Made by a program: the position numbers and the translations under genes
From: a candidate division CSSED10-310 bacterium
GTDB taxonomy: Bacteria; CSSED10-310; JAFGJC01
Length of the DNA stretch: 64,000 nucleotides
Direction: 5' to 3'
NCBI GenBank assembly: GCA_016927905.1
Contig: JAFGLW010000016.1
Location: 92,379 to 156,378 of the forward strand
Part shown: in pieces, positions 29,641-38,565 of the stretch
Numbering within the stretch: the stretch's first letter is position 1
Layout of the letters: each line of letters opens with the position of its first letter
The notes under the pieces: model-generated
What the model was told of the DNA's origin: nothing
Seen by the model: only the letters and a program-made list of their open reading frames with translations
Databases searched by the model: none

Positions 29641-29663
29641 TTTGATTTCGAAATGAAATCAAA
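29641..29663 (+). terminator. Perfect 9-bp inverted repeat after thiL
   Basis: TTTGATTTC, loop GAAAT, GAAATCAAA, starting 2 nt after the thiL stop. The stem is AT-rich and no T-run follows, so it is at best a weak terminator or an mRNA 3' end stabiliser. Confidence 0.35.
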
Positions 29664-29669
29664 TACCGG

Positions 29670-29698
29670 TTGCATTTCCTATTGAATTTCGGGATAAT
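29670..29698 (+). promoter_or_regulatory. Sigma70-type promoter of the DUF4920-like gene
   Basis: TTGCAT (29670-29675), 17-nt spacer, GATAAT (29693-29698). It is placed 43 nt before the ATG at 29741. Confidence 0.5.
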
Positions 29699-29740
29699 TT
29701 CTTTCCGCGTGACCGCGATTGAACAACAAGGAGGTAACCG

Positions 29741-30379
29741 ATGAAAAAAATCCTTTCAACACTCATGATCGCATTGATGTTTGGATCTATAGCGTTCGCA
29801 GGAGATAAACCCCAGGAAAAACCGGCCGTTGCCCCAGGTGAAGGCGACCAGGTCACAATCCAGTTTGGTTCTGCAGAACGCTCCAAAAATATTTTTACCC
29901 TCCAGGAACTCATGGCGAACCCTGATCAGTTTGTTGGAAAAGATCTCACAACAAAAGGTACCGTCGTGGAAGGATGCCATCACTCGGGCATGTGGATCCG
30001 CATCAGCCACGAAGGCGTGACTCTCGACGTCTATTCAGGAAGCGACTGGAAATTTCCAACCGAACACAAAGGCATGATCGCTTCCGTTTCGGGAACTCTG
30101 AAGTCCAAAATACTCACCGGAGATGAATTGAAAGCTCACATCGACCACCTGAACAGGGAACACGACGGAAAAATGAAGGTCTCGGATTACCCGGAGGGAC
30201 TGAAATACTATACGCTGACAGCCACCGGAGCTACTCTGAAGGGAACAAAAAAAGAAACTATCGATCAGGCTTCAGAAGATCAGGTGATCCGACCGGGGCA
30301 GATGACAGATCCCTCCAGAGCCAGACCGGCACCTCCCGGGAAATCGGTTCCGAAATCCGGAAAACTGCAAATCAAATAA
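29741..30379 (+). CDS. Secreted DUF4920-like (OB-fold) protein
   Basis: 212 residues: a clear signal peptide (MKKILSTLMIALMFGSIAFA), then a domain resembling DUF4920 (about 52-170: FTLQELMANPDQFVGKDL, GTVVEGCHHSGMWIRI, VSGTL). The C-terminal 40 residues are Pro/Lys-rich and look disordered. In DUF4920 the central motif is usually CxxxGCW; here it is CHHSGMW, with one Cys and two His that could bind metal. The function is unknown. ATG 29741 has AAGGAGG 6 nt upstream. It is a single-gene unit with its own promoter. Confidence 0.72.
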   Translation: MKKILSTLMIALMFGSIAFAGDKPQEKPAVAPGEGDQVTIQFGSAERSKNIFTLQELMANPDQFVGKDLTTKGTVVEGCHHSGMWIRISHEGVTLDVYSGSDWKFPTEHKGMIASVSGTLKSKILTGDELKAHIDHLNREHDGKMKVSDYPEGLKYYTLTATGATLKGTKKETIDQASEDQVIRPGQMTDPSRARPAPPGKSVPKSGKLQIK

Positions 30380-30401
30380 GCGGATCATTCCGGAATTCAC
30401 A

Positions 30402-31550
30402 TCAGACGGTTTGCGAATTGCCGGGTTGTTTCATCCCGAAATCTACACTTCGCCCGGCAACACTCAGAGAATCCCCGAAATACAAAGTCTGGCTTGGGAA
30501 GGCGAATTCCAGGTTCATTTCTTCCACAAGCTGCATGAACTTCAAGTTGATGCGCTGACGAACTTCCAGATATTCCTTCCAGACCGTTGTTTTGGTGAAA
30601 TAATAGACGAAGATTTCCAGCGCAGATGCACCGAAACCGGTAAAATACACCAGGAAATATTCCTGGTTTACGCCCGGATCCGATTTCAATATCCCCTCCA
30701 TACGATCCCGCAGAACAGCCATCTTGTCGGGAGGTGTGCTGTATGTTACGCCGATGGTCATCTTCACCCTGCGTTTGGGCATGGCGGACCAGTTCTCGAT
30801 TATTTCGGATGTCAGCAGTTTATTGGGCACTATTTTCAGTGATTTCGACCAGGTTCGAACTTTCGTCGATCGAAATCCGATTGATTCCACATCCCCATCC
30901 ACATCCTTGAACTGGACCCAATCGCCGATTTTGAAGGGTTTGTCTGTAATCATGACCAGGGTCCCGAACAGATTGGACAGCGTATCCTGCGCGGCAAGGG
31001 CGATCGCCAGACCGCCGATGCCTAACCCGGCCAGCAGACTGCCCACGGAATACCCGAGATTCTGGATAATTAACAGAATTCCCAGTACCAGAACCGTGAA
31101 CCTCAGCGCTTGGGTGACCAGAGGTGAAAATTGCTCGGCCATCTCTGGATCCGTCTGGGATATGATCTGCTTCAGGAAAATCGCCAGCAGGTTGCTGAGC
31201 CGATAAATGGCCCATACGACTACCAGGGAAATCGAAATACGGAAGGCATTACCCAGAAAAGCCGGAATGTTGTATGGTTCCAGAGGCAACTCCAGCAGAA
31301 TCAGCGCCCAGTAGATACCCGTAATGTAAATCAGCGCACTGACGGGTGCAGAGAGGGCATTCAGGAGAAGATCATCGTATTGTGATTTGGTTTTCCGGGC
31401 AATCCGCTTGCAAAGGTTGACGACATATCGTTCAAACACTTTCCGGACCACAAGTGCCAGCAGAATGACCAAAAACGCCAGTCCGATTTTATAAAGATGG
31501 ATCCCCGCAAAACTAACGGATAAAAAGCCGGTTAATCCTTCCAGTTTCAT
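30402..31550 (-). CDS. MscS-family small-conductance mechanosensitive channel
   Basis: 382 residues: five hydrophobic segments (about 15-40, 65-90, 105-130, 150-175, 180-200), the MscS pore helix region GGLAIALAAQDTLSNLFG and the beta domain start KPFKIGDWVQF, then the cytoplasmic vestibule. It is longer than E. coli MscS (286) through extra N-terminal helices. The start is ATG 31550, with GGGAGG just upstream, not the ORF-track TTG. It is convergent with the DUF4920-like gene. Confidence 0.92.
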   Translation of the reverse strand: MKLEGLTGFLSVSFAGIHLYKIGLAFLVILLALVVRKVFERYVVNLCKRIARKTKSQYDDLLLNALSAPVSALIYITGIYWALILLELPLEPYNIPAFLGNAFRISISLVVVWAIYRLSNLLAIFLKQIISQTDPEMAEQFSPLVTQALRFTVLVLGILLIIQNLGYSVGSLLAGLGIGGLAIALAAQDTLSNLFGTLVMITDKPFKIGDWVQFKDVDGDVESIGFRSTKVRTWSKSLKIVPNKLLTSEIIENWSAMPKRRVKMTIGVTYSTPPDKMAVLRDRMEGILKSDPGVNQEYFLVYFTGFGASALEIFVYYFTKTTVWKEYLEVRQRINLKFMQLVEEMNLEFAFPSQTLYFGDSLSVAGRSVDFGMKQPGNSQTV

Positions 31551-31635
31551 CTCACCTCCCAACAAAAACAGATATCATGTTTTAAAGCAGGAAGACTCGA
31601 TTCTTCAATGATCTGAAGAGTTTCCCCGCTCAGGA

Positions 31636-32643
31636 TCAGTTGTAATCCTCGGCTATTTTTCTGATCATCCGGATACAGGCCATAAAATCGTGTTTGGATA
31701 TGACCGAATGTGGGCAGTGCATGTACCGGGCCGGTATGGTAATGGGATATCCCGCGACACCGAACCCCAGTGCCAGCCTTCCCAATTCACCGGATCCTTC
31801 CCGAACTGCCATATGCTGACTCGGAATCCGCCATTTGCGCGCCAGCATCTCCATAAACCGGCAGATTTCCGAATCCGGCTCATAGGATGCATCCATATTA
31901 ACCAGTACGATCCCTTTCCCCACTTCGGCCAGCGGGTTGGGATCGCCTGGCGTCGGACCTCCGGGACAGCATTCAACATTTACGATCAAATCGGGCAGAA
32001 GATTGATTTCCAGCATGTTCCGGTATAATTCCGTGACCGGCCAGTTCCCGGTCTCCTCCCGGGCTGTGAACACTCCGATAATCCGGTTCCGGCTTTCTCG
32101 TGGCCAGGTTTTCATGACTGAAACAATCGCTGCGCAACCGGCTCGATCATCCAGGCTTTTACCCATCAGCTGGGTGGGACTCTCCTGCATTTCGACATCC
32201 GCATAAGCGCCATTCGAATGGTAGGGTACCATTTTCATGGCTTCTGCGTCGTTTTTGGCACCGACATCCGCGAAAAACGCCGTCTGATTCCGTTCCCGCC
32301 TGACCACTAAAACGCCTCTGACATGAGTGGGATAAAAACGGATCATGTGATTGGCCACATCCTTCGGTATTCCACCCATGGGCGTCAACTTGATAAATCC
32401 GTCCGGATCATAACGGTAGGGCCGGACACCCAGTTCATCGGTGTGAGCCTGAAAAACGATGGTCCGTTCTGGATCCTTCTGATCGCGGTAAACGAGCAGA
32501 TTTTTGTGAGGGGTCCGGAGGCAATGATAATCCGGTTCCAATTCCTTCCGGATCAAACGGATAACTTCATCTTCCAATGTGGACGGCCCGAAAGCCTCCG
32601 ACAGATTCTTCAGCAGCCCGAATGCCGCCTTGTCACCGCTCAT
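31636..32643 (-). CDS. M42-family aminopeptidase (glutamyl aminopeptidase-like)
   Basis: 335 residues, the usual length. Metal and catalytic residues are visible: His and Asp in FQAHTDELG, Asp in GKSLDDRAGC, the EE pair in TAREETG, a later Asp and the C-terminal His in HCPHSVISK. M42 enzymes form large tetrahedral dodecamers that degrade short peptides in the cytoplasm. ATG 32643 follows proline dehydrogenase by 6 nt, so a peptide and amino-acid catabolism pair is plausible. Confidence 0.9.
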   Translation of the reverse strand: MSGDKAAFGLLKNLSEAFGPSTLEDEVIRLIRKELEPDYHCLRTPHKNLLVYRDQKDPERTIVFQAHTDELGVRPYRYDPDGFIKLTPMGGIPKDVANHMIRFYPTHVRGVLVVRRERNQTAFFADVGAKNDAEAMKMVPYHSNGAYADVEMQESPTQLMGKSLDDRAGCAAIVSVMKTWPRESRNRIIGVFTAREETGNWPVTELYRNMLEINLLPDLIVNVECCPGGPTPGDPNPLAEVGKGIVLVNMDASYEPDSEICRFMEMLARKWRIPSQHMAVREGSGELGRLALGFGVAGYPITIPARYMHCPHSVISKHDFMACIRMIRKIAEDYN

Positions 32644-32649
32644 CGCATG

Positions 32650-33552
32650 TTACCGCGGGGTGACGATGTTTTTTATCACATAGTACGCCATCACCGGATT
32701 CTCACGGAACCGCCTGAAAGAATATGCCCGCCAGGCAACACCGAACGGAACATAAATCCGAACCGTGTGACCGGCTTCACGTAAACTGCTCCACATGCTC
32801 TGACCGACGCCATAAAGCATCTGGAATTCGTACTTTTCCGATGACAATCCCCGTTTTTTGATTTCTCTGATAGATTCCGTGATCACCCATTTGTCGTGCG
32901 TCGCTATGGCAGGATATCCATCCCGATCCCAAACCATCCGGATCAATTCCATGAAGTTAGACCGGATCTGCTGTTTATTCTTATACGCGATCTGCTCCGG
33001 CTCCTTGTAAATTCCTTTGCAGATGCGGATATCAATCGGACCGCTTTCAGACAACTTCCTGATATCGTCGCAGGAACGTTTCAAATATGCCTGGATTGCG
33101 GCACCGGTCCGGGGGAATCCGGTCCGGAGACGGTTGTAGATTTCATAGGTGTTGTCGGTCGTAGATGAATCCTCGATATCCAGCCGGAGAAGAAATCCTT
33201 TGTCGTTGGCGGCGCGGGCGAGTTTTTCGATTCGCTGTCCGGCCTTGACTTTATCCAGGTTTAACCCCATCTGAGTCGGTTTGATGGAGATGTTGGCGGA
33301 AATCCCTGTTTTGGAGATTTCCTCTATCAGATTCAGATACTGAGTAACAGCTTCATCGGCATCCGCTTCCTTGAATGTATCCTCACCCAGAACATCCATT
33401 GTCGAAAGTATTTTCCGGTTGTCCAGTTGTTTTAAAACCTGGATCCCGTCGGATATCTGCGATCCGGCGATATATCTTCGCGCGAACCGCCAGATAATCG
33501 CTTCCGGAAATTTCTCAAGGATCGATACCAGCGCGTTTGTCAATGCTCCCAT
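32650..33552 (-). CDS. Proline dehydrogenase (stand-alone)
   Basis: FAD-dependent oxidation of proline to pyrroline-5-carboxylate. 300 residues, as in the monofunctional Gram-positive type; no P5C dehydrogenase domain is attached and none is nearby. Signatures: ISIKPTQMGL, LRLDIEDSSTTDNTYEI, IQAYLKRS, ICKGIYKEP, AIATHDKWVI and FQMLYGVG. ATG 33552 has GGAG 9 nt upstream. Confidence 0.93.
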   Translation of the reverse strand: MGALTNALVSILEKFPEAIIWRFARRYIAGSQISDGIQVLKQLDNRKILSTMDVLGEDTFKEADADEAVTQYLNLIEEISKTGISANISIKPTQMGLNLDKVKAGQRIEKLARAANDKGFLLRLDIEDSSTTDNTYEIYNRLRTGFPRTGAAIQAYLKRSCDDIRKLSESGPIDIRICKGIYKEPEQIAYKNKQQIRSNFMELIRMVWDRDGYPAIATHDKWVITESIREIKKRGLSSEKYEFQMLYGVGQSMWSSLREAGHTVRIYVPFGVAWRAYSFRRFRENPVMAYYVIKNIVTPR

Positions 33553-33715
33553 AGGTCATTTCTCCTTCCAATCCAAGGCAGCTTCATTCCGGATGAAAAT
33601 TAAACGGAAGCATGCTATCATAGTTGTGGCCGTTTCACATCTCGAACCATATTTTCGGACGGATCCGCGCCAAATTCAAGTTGTTTCGGAGGGGGGATAT
33701 GTCCGGGAGCGGAAA

Positions 33716-34087
33716 ATGCTGAAGACAATGCTGGACTATATACTGGTGGAACAACGTCTCGAGTGGTTCTTCCTGCATCTTGCCTGGATCGGTCCCTCTG
33801 GGGGTCTGGTCCTGGGCATCATTGCCGGTTTGACGAAACGCCGCCTGTGGGTCTGTATCCGTTCCGGTCTGATCTGGGGATTCGGCGCGACCTTGATTTC
33901 CGTGATGTGGTGGATTTATAACGCCATCTTGGATCATTACGGGATTGACTCCGTCAAGGGACTGCTTATCAACCTGTTGCTGTTCGCTCTGGTCGGTTGT
34001 CTTCTGGGAACAGGGGTTAGAATTGTCATGCACCGGTCTCAAAAAATCGCCAGCCGGGATTCCGAGACACCAAATATCACGGATTGA
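33716..34087 (+). CDS. Small membrane protein of unknown function
   Basis: I do not recognise this 123-residue protein. Three hydrophobic segments are visible (about 18-40, 46-66, 80-105) with a charged tail. The start is ATG 33716 with GGGAG 6 nt upstream; the ORF-track frame opens earlier inside the opposite gene. It is read on the plus strand between two minus-strand genes and overlaps the 3' end of the AAA+ regulator gene by 11 nt. Confidence 0.6.
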   Translation: MLKTMLDYILVEQRLEWFFLHLAWIGPSGGLVLGIIAGLTKRRLWVCIRSGLIWGFGATLISVMWWIYNAILDHYGIDSVKGLLINLLLFALVGCLLGTGVRIVMHRSQKIASRDSETPNITD

Positions 34088-35558
34088 TATCCAGAGATTT
34101 CATTTTCCGATTGAGCACATTCTCGGAAATTCCCAGAGCTTTGGCGGTCTGCTTCCGGTCCCACACATGACGGACCAGAATCCGGGTAATGAAGTTTCTC
34201 TCGAACTCCTCCGTCCGCTCCTTCAGCGACCTTGCCCGTGCCCTGTCGGGCGGGTGGTGCAGGCCCAGATCCTGCACGTCGATAAGGGGTCCGCGCGCCA
34301 GGAACGCTGCGGAATGAATCCGGTGTTTTAACTCCCGGACATTCCCCGGCCAGGAATACCGCCGCATCAAATCCCATGCTGCAGTCGTGAAGCCGCTGAT
34401 TTCCAGGTGATGCGCCTGCACGACTTCTTCCAGGAAATATTCCGCCAGAATGTGCAGATCTTCCCCGCGATCCCTGAGTCTGGGCAACCGGATGGTGACG
34501 ATATCCAGGCGAAATCGCAGGGCATCTCTGAACCGTCCCTCCCGGATTTCCTTCTCCAGATCCTTGTTCGTCGCCGCCAGAACCCTCACATCAACCGAGA
34601 TTTCTTCACGACCTCCGATTCGTCTGAACTGACGGTTTTCGAGAAATCGCAGGAGTCTGTTCTGGACCCGGAAAGCCATGTCGCCGATCTCATCCAGAAA
34701 CAGGGTCCCGCCGTCCGCTTGCTCCATTTTTCCGGTCCGCTTGCGAACCTCCGTGGCGACACTCCGTTCCAGGCCAAAAAGCTCCGCTTCCACCAGACCC
34801 TCCGGCAACGCCGCGCAGTTGATTTGCTTCAGGGGGGCTTCGGACCGGCGGCTTGAATAATGAATGGCCTTGGCGATGAGTTCCTTTCCCGTGCCGGTAT
34901 CGCCGACAATCATGACATCCAGATCGGTGTTACGGATCATTTCAAGAGTGTCGTACACCCGCTTCATCTCCTCGCATTCACCAACGATACGATGGTAACC
35001 GAACCGGGATTTGACTTCCTGATGCAGCAACTTGAAATCATTCTGCAAAGCCTGGGTCAAAACAAGGTTGTCCAGAACAACCACTGCATGCCGGGCCAGA
35101 ATCGTGAAGAACTCCAGATCCAGCCGGTCAAACGGACGGGTGTAAATCTGGCTGTCCACATACAAAACCGCCGGTTCGATCCGCCGGTCACCCTCCTGAT
35201 CGCCGCTCAATGGTGCACACATGATGGTTTTGAGGTCCAGCGCGAGTATACTGGCCGTAGGCGGTATGGAATGGCCATCCGAATCCTCCACAAGACACAC
35301 CGGACGGTGATTGGCAAACACCGCCCGAATCGTGCTTCTCGACACCTCTGGATCCGTCGCGATCTGGCCGTCTACATCGTAAAAGACCAGATCCCGTTCC
35401 TGTGATTGTTCAATGAAAAACCCGCGTTCAGCCTGAGTGAATTCCACCGCATTTCTTATAAGAAAACGGATGAGATCCTTTTTGGACTGGATCGAGGATA
35501 ATTCCTCAATGATACGGATCAGCATTTTGATTCTATCCGGAACGGTCACCGTTTTCAT
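34077..35558 (-). CDS. GAF-AAA+-Fis regulator, sigma54-activator fold without GAFTGA
   Basis: 493 residues: N-terminal GAF sensor (about 20-175), AAA+ domain (about 190-425; Walker A GDTGTGKE near 218, Walker B GGTLFLDEIGD), C-terminal Fis-type helix-turn-helix (KQTAKALGISENVLNRKMK). The loop that contacts sigma54 should read GAFTGA after ELFGxEK; here it reads SVATEV, so normal sigma54 activation is doubtful. It may act with sigma70 (as TyrR does) or in another way. ATG 35558 overlaps the stop of the upstream paralog by one base; GTG 35561 is an alternative. Confidence 0.87.
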   Translation of the reverse strand: MKTVTVPDRIKMLIRIIEELSSIQSKKDLIRFLIRNAVEFTQAERGFFIEQSQERDLVFYDVDGQIATDPEVSRSTIRAVFANHRPVCLVEDSDGHSIPPTASILALDLKTIMCAPLSGDQEGDRRIEPAVLYVDSQIYTRPFDRLDLEFFTILARHAVVVLDNLVLTQALQNDFKLLHQEVKSRFGYHRIVGECEEMKRVYDTLEMIRNTDLDVMIVGDTGTGKELIAKAIHYSSRRSEAPLKQINCAALPEGLVEAELFGLERSVATEVRKRTGKMEQADGGTLFLDEIGDMAFRVQNRLLRFLENRQFRRIGGREEISVDVRVLAATNKDLEKEIREGRFRDALRFRLDIVTIRLPRLRDRGEDLHILAEYFLEEVVQAHHLEISGFTTAAWDLMRRYSWPGNVRELKHRIHSAAFLARGPLIDVQDLGLHHPPDRARARSLKERTEEFERNFITRILVRHVWDRKQTAKALGISENVLNRKMKSLDINP

Positions 35559-38467
35559 CACTTCAGCAACTTTCGCAGGCTTTCCGGGCTGGTTCCCAGT
35601 AATTCAGCCGTCTTTTCGATAGTTTTTCCGGTTGAAGCGAACACTTCCCGGGCGGTTTTTCTCTGGAAATCCCTTACGGCTGCTTTCAACCCCTGTAAAT
35701 GCTTCTCGATTCCCGGAATACCCAGATCAGCGATTGTGATCCGTTTACCCTGAGCAAACAGGGTCGCTTTCCGCACGATGTGATCCAGCTCCCTGACATT
35801 ACCGGGCCAGTCATAGGCATCCATTGCATCCAGCGCCTGTCTGGTAAAACCGCTGATTTCCTTTCCAAACTCCGCATTATACCGCTCCAGAAATGAACGG
35901 GCCAGAATGACGACATCCCCGATTCGTTCCCTGAGCGGGGGAATCCGAATGGTCAACCCGCTTATCCTGTAGTAGAAATCTTCACGGACTGTTCGGTTCT
36001 CGATCATACTCTTGATGTCTTTCGAAGTGGTCGAGAGAATGCGGATATCCACGGTGATGACCCGGTCGGATCCGACCGGCTCAAACTCCCGCTCCTGCAG
36101 AACTCTCAGCAACTTTGCCTGCACATCCAGGGGAATATCAGCCACTTCATCCAGAAGGACCGTTCCCCCATTGGCATATTCCAGCAGGCCGACTCGAGGT
36201 TCGACACCGGTTGCGGTGCCCTTTTCGATACCGAAAAGCTCCGATTCGATAAGGGTCGACGGGATGGCCGAACAATCAAGGTGAACATAATGAGAAGCTT
36301 TCCTGGGGCTGACGGAATGAATGGTTTTAGCCACAAGATCTTTGCCGGTTCCCGTTTCACCATGTATAAGCACCGGAACCTCCGCAGACGCGACTTTTTC
36401 GATCAGAACAAAAACTTCTTTCATCGCTTCGCTGCTGCCGATGATGTCAGGATATTGCGGAACAATATCTTTCCTGAACTGATCTGTCAGTTCGTTGAGA
36501 CGGGACCGCATCAGCAGAATGGATAACGATGCGGATGCGGCTCGAAGCATGGTGTCGACAAACTCGATTTCTGTTTTGCCCATGGAATTGTCGGTACCGA
36601 CGCGATCGGCATATACCATGCCATAGTAAACACCGCCGTAGGTTATGGGAGCGCAGATCGCGGACCTGCGGTTTAGATCTTCCTCGTCCGGATCCCGGAT
36701 ATATATCATAGACCGATTGATATTCCGTGTGTTTCGAATCCATTTCGGGGGAACGGAGAACGCTTCCGAATCCTCCTGCTGGGATTTGACGCCCGTATAT
36801 TTGAACTGGTTCAAGCCCAGCTTTTGATCCATTTGAATCTGGACCCGGTCGGCATTCAGAATAAGCAGGATGTGCCGCAGACTCCGGATCAGAAGTTCTT
36901 CGATGGAGCTGGAGGAATACAGGTCGAACAGCGCATCCAGCATCAACTGGAGATCCCTGATGTTTCCCGTTTCTTCAGCATCGCCGGACGACCGGATTTC
37001 CACGGTTCCGGAATCAGACGGTTCCTGCGGGATCACGATCTCATCCAGATATTTTTGAAGGCTTTGTATCGATTCGCTTCTGGAAGCATGCTCACGATAC
37101 ATGCGCCGTAATCCGGGATCCCGAATGGATTTCAATATATCCGATACGCCCACCGCCGCCATGTGCATCTCGCTGTCCGCAGGATACTGCTCCCCTGAAG
37201 CGAGAAACATCTTTCCCCTCAGATTGTGGACCTGCCACTCCAGCTCTTTGGATCCGGATTGTATTGATCGTTCCAGCGCGGTTCCGGTTGCTGCAAATAT
37301 ACGGTTCTTCTCCGGACTCTGAACCAACTTTGTCTCGGGCAACCGGGACCATTCGAATCCGGCAGAATCCAGGATGGCCTGGCTTTCCAGTCGATATGAT
37401 CCGGCTGCTGCCGCTTCAGCCTGAGCCCGCCTGAATGCCCGCAGCGCATTTTCGGGATTATCCAGCCTGACCTGTGCATGGGCGATCTGGAGCCAGAATC
37501 GAGCGGGGCCCGGTGGCCGCGAATATTTAGCGATAACCGCCAGCAGGATCTCAAGCCTGTCCAGCACTTCCAGAACTTCCGTCTGGGTACCATCGGTACA
37601 CTTCCCGCTCAACCAGAGCAGCTCAGCCATCGGCTGGTAAAACCTCGAAACGCTTTCACCCCCATATTCGAGGATGGTCTTGACCTGCTGGAGATATTCC
37701 CGGGAACTCTCGATATCACCCACAGCCAGCAGGACCTCCGCAAGCGCCATCCGCCCTCTCAATCGCGGTGGTATCCGGCCCATCTGATCCGCTTCACTGA
37801 GGTGTCGATGGAGATCCTGAATGGCATCCGCATGGTAGTTTGATCGGAAAAGTTCCAGTGATTTCAGTATTTCAGCCGTCTTCAGAAACTCCCATCCAGC
37901 CCATCTGGGCGCTGACAGAATAACGGTTTCACACCATTTTAAAGCTTCATTTCGCTGAAGATCCGAAAACATTTCGGCAATGATCAGCGCAATATGAATC
38001 GACAGTTCGCTGTCTTCTCCGACCCGCTTGTAAACATCGGTCAGGATCTGGAACGCATCATTCCATTTCCCGCTGTCCCTGAGCAGACATCCGACATTCA
38101 CCCGGATATACAGCTCCCACTCCGGTATATGCTTGGTCGCTTTTTCAAGCGTTTCGAGCGCTTGTTCAGCGGCTTTCAGCCTGCCGGTGGAAATGTTGAG
38201 AAAGGCTTCCATGCAGCGCGCTTCGAACCATTGCTCGGACTCCTGTGCCAGTTTGTACTTTTTCTGATATGCCTTGATCCGTCTCAGAGCGTTTTCAAAC
38301 TCACCCCGGCTGAACAACAACCGGATCCATTTCCGATCGAGCTGCTGGAACTGCTTGGTTTTGAGTTTTTTATCCGCGATGGAATTGAGCAGGATTTCAA
38401 CCTGCCGGTGATTGCCCGCCAGCAGATGTTCATTGATTTCATCCATCACGGTTTCGAATGTGTCCAA
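35558..38467 (-). CDS. TPR-GAF-AAA+-Fis regulator, variant GAFTGA (GTATGV)
   Basis: About 969 residues. The N-terminal half (1-470) is helical and TPR-like, then a GAF domain (about 500-655), AAA+ domain (about 670-905; Walker A GETGTGKD near 702), and a C-terminal helix-turn-helix (IEKTAELLGTSPESLRKLLK). GAFTGA is replaced by GTATGV near 749, a variant I know from other large regulators of this type. I choose TTG 38467, with AGGAG 8 nt upstream. It is translationally coupled to the next AAA+ regulator; the pair may form mixed oligomers. The signal sensed by the TPR part is unknown. Confidence 0.85.
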   Translation of the reverse strand: MDTFETVMDEINEHLLAGNHRQVEILLNSIADKKLKTKQFQQLDRKWIRLLFSRGEFENALRRIKAYQKKYKLAQESEQWFEARCMEAFLNISTGRLKAAEQALETLEKATKHIPEWELYIRVNVGCLLRDSGKWNDAFQILTDVYKRVGEDSELSIHIALIIAEMFSDLQRNEALKWCETVILSAPRWAGWEFLKTAEILKSLELFRSNYHADAIQDLHRHLSEADQMGRIPPRLRGRMALAEVLLAVGDIESSREYLQQVKTILEYGGESVSRFYQPMAELLWLSGKCTDGTQTEVLEVLDRLEILLAVIAKYSRPPGPARFWLQIAHAQVRLDNPENALRAFRRAQAEAAAAGSYRLESQAILDSAGFEWSRLPETKLVQSPEKNRIFAATGTALERSIQSGSKELEWQVHNLRGKMFLASGEQYPADSEMHMAAVGVSDILKSIRDPGLRRMYREHASRSESIQSLQKYLDEIVIPQEPSDSGTVEIRSSGDAEETGNIRDLQLMLDALFDLYSSSSIEELLIRSLRHILLILNADRVQIQMDQKLGLNQFKYTGVKSQQEDSEAFSVPPKWIRNTRNINRSMIYIRDPDEEDLNRRSAICAPITYGGVYYGMVYADRVGTDNSMGKTEIEFVDTMLRAASASLSILLMRSRLNELTDQFRKDIVPQYPDIIGSSEAMKEVFVLIEKVASAEVPVLIHGETGTGKDLVAKTIHSVSPRKASHYVHLDCSAIPSTLIESELFGIEKGTATGVEPRVGLLEYANGGTVLLDEVADIPLDVQAKLLRVLQEREFEPVGSDRVITVDIRILSTTSKDIKSMIENRTVREDFYYRISGLTIRIPPLRERIGDVVILARSFLERYNAEFGKEISGFTRQALDAMDAYDWPGNVRELDHIVRKATLFAQGKRITIADLGIPGIEKHLQGLKAAVRDFQRKTAREVFASTGKTIEKTAELLGTSPESLRKLLK

Positions 38468-38565
38468 TACGTGATCTCCTCCCGACTGCACCTCATCTTA
38501 ATGCAAAACAACAGCTTATGAAAGATTGATCTTCAGGAAGATAGTATTGTTATGGATTAGGGAGA

